NCBI GenBank assembly: GCA_046086245.1
Contig: JBJSXB010000279.1
Span: 1 to 11,599, forward strand
DNA: 11,599 nucleotides
DNA from: F1-20-MAGs016 sp046086245
GTDB lineage: Bacteria; Planctomycetota; Planctomycetia; Pirellulales; UBA1268
Direction: 5' to 3'
In this document: positions 1 through 7,286 of the stretch, one piece after another
Layout: each line of letters opens with the position of its first letter
How positions within the stretch are numbered: position 1 is the stretch's first letter
Notes under the pieces: model-generated
Told to the model about the DNA's origin: nothing
The model's database searches: none
What the model saw: the letters and a program-made list of their open reading frames with translations, nothing else
Program-made: the position numbers and the translations under genes

Positions 1-395
1 CGCGGCGGCGCGGGATCGTTCCGCTGGCGCGAATCGTCGCCAGTGCCGTCGTCGGAGTGCCGCCGGCGCTCGCCGGCACCGGTGCCGGCGCCGCCATCCG
101 TGCCGTGATGACGAAGGGCGCGGTCGCCATCGACGAAGTCGACCACGTCGAGATCGACGAGGCGTTCGCCGCGCAGGTGATCCACAATGTCGACGCCCTG
201 GGACTCGACCCCGCGCGGGTGAACCCGCTCGGCGGCAGCCTCGCCCTCGGCCGACCGCGCGGAGCCTCCGGCGCCCGCATCGTGACCACCCTGCTGCACG
301 CCCTGGCGCGCGGCGGAGGTCGTGTCGGCGCGGCAGCGGCGAGCGTCGGCTTCGGCCAGGGGATCGCTCTGCTCGTCGAGCGCGAGCCAGCCTGA
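1..395 (+). CDS. Thiolase-like protein (acetyl-CoA acetyltransferase family), C-terminal part
   Basis: The gene enters from outside the window, with the frame open from base 3, and ends at TGA 393-395. About 130 residues are visible. They follow the C-terminal half of family II thiolases throughout: GIVPLARIVASAVVGVPP, then GTGAGAAIRAVM, then VEIDEAFAAQ, then VNPLGGSLALG, then GASGARIVTTLLHAL, then VGFGQGIALLVE. Classical thiolases condense or cleave acyl-CoA with a cysteine/histidine pair. Here the landmark residues differ: the NEAFA asparagine is Asp (DEAFA), the GHPxG histidine is Arg (GRPRG), and the C-terminal CxGGG cysteine is Ser (SVGFG). The scaffold is intact and the frame is open, so this looks like a divergent thiolase-like protein rather than a decayed gene. 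Its substrate is unknown, and the first active-site cysteine lies outside the window. It converges on sppA. Confidence 0.85.
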   Translation, partial: RRRGIVPLARIVASAVVGVPPALAGTGAGAAIRAVMTKGAVAIDEVDHVEIDEAFAAQVIHNVDALGLDPARVNPLGGSLALGRPRGASGARIVTTLLHALARGGGRVGAAAASVGFGQGIALLVEREPA

Positions 396-401
396 CGCAG
401 C

Positions 402-443
402 GGCCGGCCACGCCGCGTTCGAGCCGGTCAGCGGTGGCTGGCC
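402..443. terminator. GC-rich inverted repeat between convergent genes
   Basis: GGCCGGCCAC at 402-411 can pair with GTGGCTGGCC at 434-443, giving 10 pairs with one G-U wobble and a 22-nt loop. It lies between the thiolase-like stop (393-395) and the sppA end, and the sppA stop codon (428-430) falls in the loop. No T-run follows on either strand, so this is only a candidate bidirectional terminator or mRNA 3' stabiliser. Confidence 0.4.
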
Positions 444-1468
444 ACCAGCGCCGGCCACCAACTCGCCAACGCCCAGACGCGCGGCGTCGTCAGATCGGCG
501 AAGGCCTCGAGGGGGCCGCGGGCCGTCGGAACGCCGGCGCCGAGCAGTTCCTCGACGAGGGAGCGCGGTCGGGCGTAGCGGACCACGCGGGCTGTCTGCG
601 CGGTGAGTCCGGCGAGTTCGACGGCACGGTCGATCGCATCGTCGAGAAACCCGATCCGGTCCACTAATCCGGCGGCCAGCGCCTGCTGCGCGGTGAATAC
701 CTGCCCGGTAGCCACCCGGTCGAGCGCCGCCTCGTCGAGCTTCGGCCGGCCGGCGCGGACGATGTCCTTGAAGCGGGCGAACATGTCGTCCACCAGGGCC
801 TGCAGCACCGCGCGTTCGCGGTCCGCCAATTCCGGAGTCCGCGCCTTGGTCGGGCTGAGCATCTCCTTGAGCGGTCCGCTGGTGATCGAGTCGTCGGCGA
901 CGTCGAATCGCTCGAGCAGCCGGGAGACGTCGAAGTGGGGAATGATGACGCCGATCGATCCGGTCAGCGTGGCGGGTTCGGCGAAGATCACGTCGTCGCG
1001 GCCGGCATTCGCCATCGCCACGTAGTAGCCGCCGCTGGCCGCGATGCTCCCCATGCTCACCACCACGGGAATGTCGCGGTCGGCCACCACCCGGCGGAGC
1101 CGCTCGTGGATCTCGTCGGCGCCGCTCACCGTGCCGCCCGGGGAATCGACCCGGAGCACGATCGCTTTCACGGCGTCGTCGCGGCGCACCTGTTCGATCT
1201 GCCGCATCGCGAAACCCTCGCCGCCGAGGATCGCCCCGGCGACGTCGACCACCGCGACCTTCGCCGGCGCGGTGCGGGACAGCGCGTGCCAGGATTCCGC
1301 CAAGCGGGCATCGCGCTGGAAATACCGGGCGTTGGCCGCGAGACTCGACAGGGCGACCAGGACCGACAGGCCGGTGACCACCCAGGCGATTCGCCGGCTC
1401 CAGCGCCCCCGCGCACGCTCGTCGGCCACCACCACCCGCGTCGGCACCGCGGCGCTCGTACCGTCCAT
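428..1468 (-). CDS. sppA: Signal peptide peptidase SppA (S49 serine protease)
   Basis: This 346-aa protein is close in length to the single-domain 36-kDa SppA of Gram-positive bacteria and about half the long E. coli form. Residues 27-45 form one membrane-spanning helix after an Arg-rich cytoplasmic segment. The S49 protease core follows: VAVVDVAGAI near 71-80, LRVDSPGGTVSGADEI at 105-120, SMGSIAASGGYYVAMA at 138-153, and LTGSIGVI at 168-175. By family knowledge the Ser/Lys dyad is Ser145 in ASGGYY and Lys201 in GPLKEMLSPTK, with spacing matching the Bacillus enzyme. It should degrade leftover signal peptides in the membrane. The ATG start is supported by a GGGAGAAG ribosome binding site at 1473-1480. 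The gene is divergent from the TIM-barrel gene and looks monocistronic. Confidence 0.94.
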   Translation of the reverse strand: MDGTSAAVPTRVVVADERARGRWSRRIAWVVTGLSVLVALSSLAANARYFQRDARLAESWHALSRTAPAKVAVVDVAGAILGGEGFAMRQIEQVRRDDAVKAIVLRVDSPGGTVSGADEIHERLRRVVADRDIPVVVSMGSIAASGGYYVAMANAGRDDVIFAEPATLTGSIGVIIPHFDVSRLLERFDVADDSITSGPLKEMLSPTKARTPELADRERAVLQALVDDMFARFKDIVRAGRPKLDEAALDRVATGQVFTAQQALAAGLVDRIGFLDDAIDRAVELAGLTAQTARVVRYARPRSLVEELLGAGVPTARGPLEAFADLTTPRVWALASWWPALVASHR

Positions 1469-1557
1469 GCGTCTTCTCCCGCTCGATCCGTGATGCTCAT
1501 CCGCACGTCACCGCGAAGGCGGAGGGCCGCCGGCCGTCGCGCGACGTGACGATCATG

Positions 1558-1587
1558 TTGCCACGATTCCGGTGCGACCGCTACCTT
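1558..1587 (+). promoter_or_regulatory. Possible sigma70-type promoter of the TIM-barrel gene
   Basis: TTGCCA (1558-1563) and TACCTT (1582-1587) are separated by 18 bp. They would start transcription near 1594 and leave a leader of about 60 nt before the GTG at 1657. This fits the downstream start and would place upstream in-frame starts at 1546 and 1555 outside the transcript. The match is moderate, and such motifs arise by chance. Confidence 0.3.
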
Positions 1588-1645
1588 GCTGCGAGGTTCC
1601 CGGACTGGCTCGCGCGTCGCCTTCGCGCCACCGGAACACCCCCGT

Positions 1646-1650
1646 GGGAG
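1646..1650 (+). promoter_or_regulatory. Ribosome binding site deciding the GTG 1657 start
   Basis: GGGAG lies six bases before GTG 1657. The alternative in-frame starts further upstream (GTG 1546, ATG 1555) have no comparable site nearby. Confidence 0.55.
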
Positions 1651-1656
1651 TGCGCC

Positions 1657-2403
1657 GTGATCGTCTGCGTCAGCACCGAGAGCTTCCCCGACCTCCCACT
1701 GGCGGCGGCCATGGAGCGGCTCGCCGAATTGGAGTTCACCGCCGTCGAGATCGACGTGCACGAAACCGGCGGCCACCTTCAGCCCGCCGATGTCGCCGCC
1801 CAGCCCGACGCGGCGGTGAAGGCGTGCAGCGACCTGCAGCGGCTGCGGCCGGTGGCGGTGTCGTTCGCGGCTGCCGATTCCCCCGCCACCGACGGCCTGT
1901 TCACCGCCTGCTGCAAGCTGGCCAAGTCGCTCGGCGTGGTGACGATGGTGGTCGAATCGTCGGAACTCGGCACGCCGTTCAACGGCGAAATCGAACGGCT
2001 GCGCCGCATGGTGGCGATCGCCGCCACGCTCGACGCCCGGGTGGCGGTGAAGACCGCCGCCGGCCGGATGACGCACGACGCGGAGACCACCGCCTCGTTG
2101 TGCCGCAACGTGCCGGGCCTCGGCGTGACCCTCGACCCGAGCCACTTCATCTTCGGCCACAAGAAGCCCGCCAGTTGGGAGCCGATCCTCAAGTACGTCC
2201 ACCACGTCCACCTGCGCGACACGAAGGCCGACGCGTTCCAGGTGCGGATCGGGCAGGGCAGCGTGGAGTACGGGCGGATCCTCAGCCAGCTGCAACGCGT
2301 CGGCTACAACCGCGCGCTGTGCGCCCATCTGCCACCGATGCCCGGCGTCGAGCAGCCGGCCGAACTGCGCAAGATGCGGCTCCTGCTCGAGAGCCTGCTC
2401 TGA
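1657..2403 (+). CDS. Sugar phosphate isomerase/epimerase-like TIM-barrel protein
   Basis: From GTG 1657 the protein has 248 aa and begins (M)IVCVSTESFPDLPLAAAMERL, a usual opening for this type of barrel. The frame stays open upstream to GTG 1546, but those 37 extra residues are Arg-rich, unlike the family, and overlap a possible promoter. It belongs to the xylose isomerase-like TIM-barrel superfamily (AP_endonuc_2). Visible features are EFTAVEIDVHETGGH early on, VVES in the middle, LDPSHFIFG around residues 159-167, HVHLRDTK around 183-190, and GQGSVEYGRIL after that. Asp160, His186 and the Glu in SVEYG are the likely metal ligands, inferred from family fold. The usual ligand Glu of an 'xxxEnH' strand appears as VAVKTAAG, so the metal site may be incomplete or different. 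The substrate cannot be told. It is a single gene, convergent with the RraA-like gene. Confidence 0.82.
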   Translation: MIVCVSTESFPDLPLAAAMERLAELEFTAVEIDVHETGGHLQPADVAAQPDAAVKACSDLQRLRPVAVSFAAADSPATDGLFTACCKLAKSLGVVTMVVESSELGTPFNGEIERLRRMVAIAATLDARVAVKTAAGRMTHDAETTASLCRNVPGLGVTLDPSHFIFGHKKPASWEPILKYVHHVHLRDTKADAFQVRIGQGSVEYGRILSQLQRVGYNRALCAHLPPMPGVEQPAELRKMRLLLESLL

Positions 2404-2438
2404 CACGGCGGCCGGCCTGCCGGATCGCGGCCGTGTCA
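2401..2438. terminator. Perfect inverted repeat carrying both stop codons of a convergent gene pair
   Basis: TGACACGGC (2401-2409) is the exact reverse complement of GCCGTGTCA (2430-2438). The first three bases of the left arm are the TGA of the TIM-barrel gene, and the last three of the right arm are the TGA of the minus-strand RraA-like gene. A smaller CCGG/CCGG hairpin sits inside. No T-run follows. The position between convergent genes suggests a shared bidirectional terminator. Confidence 0.55.
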
Positions 2439-3248
2439 GGATCGCGAGCCGGGCGGCCGGCCGGGATCGGAGTGCCCGTCGGCGCTGACGCTCCACTCGC
2501 CGTCGCGTCCGAATCGCTCGCGCGCCGCGGCCGTGAACCGCCGTGACGCGGCGGCGAGCGCGGTGACGATCGCGTCGCCCGTCATGCCGACGCTGTCACG
2601 GGCGGCGGCGATGATCGTGTCGCACTCGTTGGCATCCATGAACGATGCCGCTTCGAGCAACCGCGGGGTTTCATCGGCGGCGACGACGAGAAACCCGTGC
2701 TTGTCGGCGTGGATGAGGTCGCCGGGGTGGATCGTGCGGCCGAAGACCTCGACCGGACAATCCCAGCGCACCGGTTGCACGTGGGCGTGTCCGACGCACA
2801 GCCGCCGGGCCAGCGCTTTGAAGCCAACGGAGGTCATCTCGTCGACGTCGCGGATCGCCCCGTCGACGATCGTGCCGACGCAGCCCAGTGCGCGGTGGAC
2901 CGAGGCGTTGACCTCCCCCCAGAACGAACCGACGACCCGGGGCTTGTCGAGGTCCTGCACGCAGACGATCTTCGGCCCGGGCACGGCGGCGATCGACCGC
3001 CGATAGCGATCCCAGGCGTCGGGGTCGGATCGACGATGGGCCGGATTGCTCGGCTCGATGACCAGCGTCACGGCGAAACCGACCATCGGCCCCAGCAGCG
3101 GCATGAAGTCGCGGGTTTCCTCGAGGTTGATCCCGTCGGCCGCGGGATCGCGTCGCGTGATCTGCTCCCAGCCGTTGTAGACGGTGGGAGTGTTCCAGCG
3201 ACGCAGCTGGTTGAGGGTGCCCGGGTCGGGTCGGCGTGGTGGTGTCAC
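2436..3248 (-). CDS. RraA-like / HMG aldolase-family protein
   Basis: This 270-aa protein has the RraA fold shared by RNase E inhibitor RraA, 4-hydroxy-4-methyl-2-oxoglutarate aldolases and 'dimethylmenaquinone methyltransferase-like' proteins. Signature segments are SFWGEVNASVHRALGCVG (108-125), the DGAIRD motif (129-134) with the Arg133-Asp134 pair used by the aldolases, and the C-terminal IHPGDLIHADKHGFLVV (173-189). Presence of the RD pair and a Gly-Asp acid motif suggests a metal-dependent lyase rather than a pure protein-protein regulator, but the substrate is unknown. It is longer than E. coli RraA (about 160 aa), with an extra N-terminal segment (1-50) and a C-terminal tail after 240. 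The start is a GTG at 3248 inside a GTGA overlap with the stop of the TPR gene, so its translation is probably coupled to that gene. No good independent ribosome binding site is visible. Confidence 0.82.
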   Translation of the reverse strand: MTPPRRPDPGTLNQLRRWNTPTVYNGWEQITRRDPAADGINLEETRDFMPLLGPMVGFAVTLVIEPSNPAHRRSDPDAWDRYRRSIAAVPGPKIVCVQDLDKPRVVGSFWGEVNASVHRALGCVGTIVDGAIRDVDEMTSVGFKALARRLCVGHAHVQPVRWDCPVEVFGRTIHPGDLIHADKHGFLVVAADETPRLLEAASFMDANECDTIIAAARDSVGMTGDAIVTALAAASRRFTAAARERFGRDGEWSVSADGHSDPGRPPGSRS

Positions 3249-5647
3249 TGGAGCTTCGCCGCGGTCGATTCCACCCGGCTAGCCATCTCGGCGAAGGCCT
3301 TCGCCTGGAAGTCGTCCCCCTGTTCCGCGTACATCGTCGAGAGGTTGCCGTAGGCGACCGCGAGGGCTTTCTCCTCGATCTGTCGCCGCGCGACCGCGGC
3401 CTCCATCAACTTGACACCCTGCCGGCTCAGCCGCACCGCCTCCTCGCGGCGATCGACCTGCCAGTAGGAGATCGCCATGCTCACGTACGATTCGCCCCGC
3501 CGACCGTCGGTGCCGTCCTCGGCGAAGGCACCGTTGTCGTCCCACAGCGGCACGGTCTTGTCGAACCAGACGACCGCGGTGCCATGGTCCCCCTGTTGGA
3601 TGCCGTGCAGGACGCCGATGCGGAAGTAGATGTCGCCGAGGCTGCGGCGATCCCGGTCCGCGAGTTGGCGGTATTCGCTGCCACGTTCGAGGTAGGCGGC
3701 GGTGAGCGTCGCGTTGGCGAGCATGTCGGCGGTGTCGCCGCGCTTCTGCGACGCGGTGATCGCATCGGCCAACCCGTGCCCCACCTCCCAGTCGAGCTGA
3801 CGGCGCCGCCAAGAATCCTCGAGCCGCTCCCCCATGCGATCGCGAGCGGCCAGCAACCGCTTCACCCACTGCAGCGGCTCGCCCGCCTCGGGCGAGCCGG
3901 CCGCCGCGGCCAGGGCGCCGCGGCACAGTTGGACCTCGAGCATGTCATGCTGCGGGGCGTCGGCCGGCACCTCGGCGACCATCGTCTCGGCCCGATCGAT
4001 CCATTTGACGATGACACGCCCTTTTTGGCGGTAGTTTCCCTTGGCGATCGCCACTGCCATGCCGAGATGGGCGTCGAGCAGCACCTCACGCGCCGCGGTC
4101 TGAATCGACGGCGAGCGATGGGTCACCAGGGGCAGGGCGGCGCGGATCGCTTGGTCGAAGTGGGCGACCGCGCGCGCATGATCGGCGGCCGTCTCCTCCA
4201 GGGCGATGCGCCCGAGCATCCGTTCGGCCTGGGCGGTGACCAACGGGGTCGCCGTCGAAGCGTCGCGCACCGCCTCGACCTTCTCGCGGGCCTCCGTGTA
4301 CCTCTCGAGGGCGGCGAGTACGCTGGCGTGCTTGAGCCGCGTCCAAATGTCGACCGGATCGAGTGCCTCCGCCGCCTCGGCGACGGCCAGCGCCTGCTGC
4401 CACCGTCCCTGTTCGGCGAGCAGCACCAGCATCACGCGGTGGGCCCGGAGGTGCCGGGGGTCGATCTCGATCGCGTAGCCGAGATCGGCCAACGCGTTGG
4501 CACAGCGGGTATCCATTTCCCCTTCGGCGCGGAGGACGAACGCCTCCGGGTCGAGCGGTTCGATCATCATCGCCAAGGCCGACCTTGTGCCCGGCTTGAG
4601 GCTGAACACGATGCCACGCTCCGGGAAGACCTCGCCGATGCAGATCCCCTCCTCGTCGAGGATCGCGACGGTGCGCAAATCGCCGATCTCGAGCTTCGCC
4701 GCGAGTTCGTCGACGGCGACCGGTTCCACGAGTTTGATGCGGATCGCGCTGACGATCTCTCCCTCGAAGGTCATCTCGACCCGCTCGAATGGCTCCATCG
4801 CCCAGAACAGGCCGGCGGTGCCATCTTCACGGGTGAAGGCGGCGCCGAGGCCGAAGACCGACTCCACGTCGCCACGGGTCGATGTCCCGGGGAGAATGCC
4901 CTGGAAGCTCGCCGGGTCGATCGACAGCGCGGGGATCTCGTCGGGAGTGGTGGTGACCGGGGCGGGCACCGTCGGCGGTGTCGGCGCCGCATCGCCGCTC
5001 GGTGGCACGGGCACCGGTGGCTCCGCGCTGCCGCCCTTGGTGGCCGACTCGGCGACGCCCGCTTCGGCGGTGGCGTCCTGACCACCGGCCGCCGTCGTGG
5101 CACCCGAGCCGTCCGCCTCGCCGCTCGTCTTGAGGACGCTCCGGTCGGGTCCGACGGGGAACGTGTCGGCGACCGACGTGGTGGGCAGCGTCGGGTCGCC
5201 CGTCTCGGCCGGCGTGCGGGCGGCGAGGTCGCTCGCCAGTTCTCCCCAGCCGCCGAGGATCGAACTGCGCGTCTCGACCGGTCCGGTGGCCCGGGAGCGG
5301 AGCAGCGACCGCCCCGGCTTGCCCTCGGCCGTCGATGCCGGCGTGGCGGCGATCGCCGGTGCGGTGCCCGCCGGCGCGGCGGTCGAATCGGCCGGCGCGG
5401 CGGTCCTCGGCGCGGGGGCGGTGGTGGCCCGGGCGTCAACCGTGGGTGCCTTCGCCGGGGTTCCGCGGCCGGTGAGTCGGTCCATCCATTTCGGGAGACG
5501 GAGCAGCGTGCGCGGCGCGGCGGGCGCCTTGGAGGTGGTAGGACCCGGAGCGGTCGCCCGCTCCTGGGCGAACGTCGCGCCGCCGAAGCCGACTACCGTC
5601 GCAAAGAAGATGATGCCGAGGACACGGGGGCACCGCAGCATGACCAC
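3245..5647 (-). CDS. Secreted TPR-repeat protein with Pro/Ala/Thr-rich linker
   Basis: From GTG 5647 the protein has about 800 aa. A signal peptide is clear: LRCPR, then the hydrophobic core VLGIIFFATVVGFGGATFA, with a likely cut near residue 27, so the protein is exported. Residues 30-240 are a low-complexity Ala/Pro/Thr/Gly linker. Residues about 241-370 form a globular domain opening ASFQGILPGTSTRGDVESVFG, which resembles in outline the 'G-x-T-x-x-DV-x-x-xFG' entry of BamE/SmpA-like folds, a tentative likeness only. From about 375 to the end, helical pairs of TPR type repeat (ANALADLGYAIEIDPRHLRA, then QGRWQQALAVAEAAEALDP, and the C-terminal AYGNLSTMYAEQGDDFQAKA). Such proteins usually scaffold complexes in the periplasm or envelope. 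Alternative starts are ATG 5641 and ATG 5701; GTG 5647 has GGAGG at 8-nt spacing. The stop overlaps the RraA-like start. Confidence 0.8.
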   Translation of the reverse strand: MVMLRCPRVLGIIFFATVVGFGGATFAQERATAPGPTTSKAPAAPRTLLRLPKWMDRLTGRGTPAKAPTVDARATTAPAPRTAAPADSTAAPAGTAPAIAATPASTAEGKPGRSLLRSRATGPVETRSSILGGWGELASDLAARTPAETGDPTLPTTSVADTFPVGPDRSVLKTSGEADGSGATTAAGGQDATAEAGVAESATKGGSAEPPVPVPPSGDAAPTPPTVPAPVTTTPDEIPALSIDPASFQGILPGTSTRGDVESVFGLGAAFTREDGTAGLFWAMEPFERVEMTFEGEIVSAIRIKLVEPVAVDELAAKLEIGDLRTVAILDEEGICIGEVFPERGIVFSLKPGTRSALAMMIEPLDPEAFVLRAEGEMDTRCANALADLGYAIEIDPRHLRAHRVMLVLLAEQGRWQQALAVAEAAEALDPVDIWTRLKHASVLAALERYTEAREKVEAVRDASTATPLVTAQAERMLGRIALEETAADHARAVAHFDQAIRAALPLVTHRSPSIQTAAREVLLDAHLGMAVAIAKGNYRQKGRVIVKWIDRAETMVAEVPADAPQHDMLEVQLCRGALAAAAGSPEAGEPLQWVKRLLAARDRMGERLEDSWRRRQLDWEVGHGLADAITASQKRGDTADMLANATLTAAYLERGSEYRQLADRDRRSLGDIYFRIGVLHGIQQGDHGTAVVWFDKTVPLWDDNGAFAEDGTDGRRGESYVSMAISYWQVDRREEAVRLSRQGVKLMEAAVARRQIEEKALAVAYGNLSTMYAEQGDDFQAKAFAEMASRVESTAAKLQ

Positions 5648-5655
5648 GTCGAGGT

Positions 5656-5660
5656 CCTCC
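5656..5660 (-). promoter_or_regulatory. Ribosome binding site for the TPR protein
   Basis: GGAGG on the minus strand lies 8 nt before GTG 5647 and 14 nt before ATG 5641. The upstream ATG 5701 has no such site, and it would put 18 extra polar residues before the signal peptide. This favours GTG 5647. Confidence 0.5.
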
Positions 5661-5799
5661 GAAGACGATTGCGGACCGGAGTCCCGGCGCGGGCCTCCCA
5701 TCGGGGCGGGACCGTAGGCTTCCCCGCTCCCCGGGTCCAGACCAGACCGCGGTGGTCCACGACCCGCCGTTACACTGACTCATCTCCGAGCCTGCCCCG
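5661..5799. promoter_or_regulatory. Divergent intergenic region of the TPR gene and hemY
   Basis: This region must hold the promoters of both divergent genes. On the plus strand TACACT at 5771-5776 is a plausible -10 element about 24 bp before the hemY ATG, without a convincing -35. On the minus strand TGGACC, 17 bp, TACGGT is a weak promoter match ending near 5710. A self-complementary ACCGCGGT sits at 5746-5753 between them and could be a small operator. None of these is strong. Confidence 0.25.
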
Positions 5800-7236
5800 A
5801 TGCCTCCGTCACCCCAGACCGCCGCGCCGATCGTCGTCATCGGTGCCGGCTTGGCGGGACTGTCGGCCGCGGAAGCGCTGCTGGAAAGCGTTCCCGGACC
5901 GGTGTGCGTGATCGAATCGACGGCTCATGCCGGAGGGGTGCTGGGCACCGAGCGGCGCGACGGCTGGCTCGTGGAACGGTCCGCCGACTGCTTCCTCGCG
6001 GCGCGGCCGGAGGGGCTCGCGTTGGTCGGTCGGCTCGGGCTCACCGATCGTTTGCTGCCGGTCGAGCCCGCCGCGCGGCGGGCGCTGGTGTATTGGGACG
6101 GGGGAGCCGTGCCGGTGCCGCGCGGCTTCCGGCTTCTCGCTCCGGGCGATGTCGATGCGATCCGCGCGACACCGCTTCTGTCGCCGGCGGGCAAGGCGCG
6201 CGTCCTCGCCGAGCCCGCGGTGCCGGCCCGCGACGCGGCGGATGGCGACGAGTCGCTGGAGTCGTTCGCGGTCCGTCGCCTCGGTCGGGAGGCCTTCGAA
6301 CGGCTCGTCCAGCCGCTCGTCGCCGGCATCTGGACCGCCGACCCGGCACGCTTGAGCATGGCGGCGGCATGCCCCGAATTCGTGCGGATGGAGCGCGACC
6401 ACGGCAGCCTGACCGCCGGGGAACGCGCCCGGATCGTGGCGGCGGCTTCCACGGTCGCCGACGCCGCCGCGGGGGCACGGTACGGGCAATTCGTCACGCT
6501 CGCCGGTGGTCTGGCCACGCTGGGCACCGCGCTCAAGCGCCGACTCGTGGCCGGTGGCGTCGGCTGGCGGCAGGGCACCGTGACCGCGGTCACCGCCGCC
6601 GGCCGGGAATACGCGTTGGCGATCGGCGACGGCGGGAGGGATCGGCTGTTGGCCCGGGGCGTGGTCGTGGCCTGCCCGGCTCCGGCGGCCTCACGGATCC
6701 TCGCCGGTTTCGACGCCGCGCTGGCTACCGAGCTCGCCGCGATCGAGTACGCGGGATCGGCCGTGGTGTGCCTCGGTTTCGACCGCCGGTCGATCGGCCA
6801 CGCGCTCGACGCCGCCGGCATCGTCGTGCCGCGGATCGCCGGCCGGCGGTGTCTGGCGATCAGTTTCGCGAGTTCGAAGTTTCCCGGACGGGCTCCCGAA
6901 GACGGAACGCTGCTGCGCGTGTTCCTCGGCGGCGCGCTCGATCCCGACGTCAACGCGCTCGACGACGAGGCACTGATCGCCCGCGCGCTCGACGAGGTCG
7001 GCACGATCCTCGGAGTCTCGGCGCCGCCGCGGCTCGTCGACGTGGCCCGCTGGCAGGGGGCGATGCCGCAATACCACCTCGGCCACACCCAACGCGTCGC
7101 CCGGATCACGGCGCTCGCGGACCGCCACCCGGGCTTCGCGCTGGCGGGAGCCGCCTACGAGGGGGTGGGAATCCCGCAGGTCATCGCCTCGGGGCGTTCG
7201 GCGGCGTTCGCGGTCGCCGCCGTGGCGAGCCGCTGA
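5800..7236 (+). CDS. hemY: Oxygen-dependent protoporphyrinogen oxidase, HemY type
   Basis: This 478-aa flavoprotein has the usual length of the family. The N-terminal Rossmann motif is IVVIGAGLAGLSAAEAL, with GxGxxG at residues 15-20 and the FAD-ribose acid at Glu39 in VIES. HAGGVLGTERRDGWLVERSADCF follows, which is typical of HemY/PPOX. So are GREAFERLVQPLVAGIWTADP in the middle, GQFVTLAGGLATLGTAL, and the C-terminal GFALAGAAYEGVGIPQVIASG that closes the FAD site. It should oxidise protoporphyrinogen IX to protoporphyrin IX, using three O2, in the penultimate step of haem b synthesis (or the equivalent coproporphyrinogen reaction in the coproporphyrin route; the sequence alone does not decide). 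No other haem gene is adjacent. The ATG start has no strong ribosome binding site. The gene converges on the small basic protein gene. Confidence 0.92.
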   Translation: MPPSPQTAAPIVVIGAGLAGLSAAEALLESVPGPVCVIESTAHAGGVLGTERRDGWLVERSADCFLAARPEGLALVGRLGLTDRLLPVEPAARRALVYWDGGAVPVPRGFRLLAPGDVDAIRATPLLSPAGKARVLAEPAVPARDAADGDESLESFAVRRLGREAFERLVQPLVAGIWTADPARLSMAAACPEFVRMERDHGSLTAGERARIVAAASTVADAAAGARYGQFVTLAGGLATLGTALKRRLVAGGVGWRQGTVTAVTAAGREYALAIGDGGRDRLLARGVVVACPAPAASRILAGFDAALATELAAIEYAGSAVVCLGFDRRSIGHALDAAGIVVPRIAGRRCLAISFASSKFPGRAPEDGTLLRVFLGGALDPDVNALDDEALIARALDEVGTILGVSAPPRLVDVARWQGAMPQYHLGHTQRVARITALADRHPGFALAGAAYEGVGIPQVIASGRSAAFAVAAVASR

Positions 7237-7253
7237 CCGCACCGCATCGATCG

Positions 7254-7283
7254 CCGGCTGGTGCCACGGCGGACACCGGCCGG
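7254..7283. terminator. Inverted repeat between convergent hemY and small basic protein gene
   Basis: CCGGCTGGTG (7254-7263) pairs with CACCGGCCGG (7274-7283): 10 pairs with one G-U wobble and a 10-nt loop. It fills most of the 50-bp gap between the hemY stop and the stop of the minus-strand gene. No T-tract follows on the plus strand, but a few lysine codons make the downstream plus strand rich in T (cacttcttcttc). A bidirectional terminator is the likeliest role. Confidence 0.5.
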
Positions 7284-7286
7284 ACG

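Noticed and set aside
1168..2496. 442-codon minus-strand frame opposite the TIM-barrel gene
   Set aside because: It overlaps sppA in another frame and is His/Arg/Gly-rich. Both overlapping genes are well supported.
3236..5911. Open plus-strand frame of 891 codons opposite the TPR gene
   Set aside because: It is antisense to a gene with a signal peptide and TPR pattern. Its composition is Arg/Gly/Asp/His low complexity typical of GC-rich shadow frames, and it has no recognisable domain.
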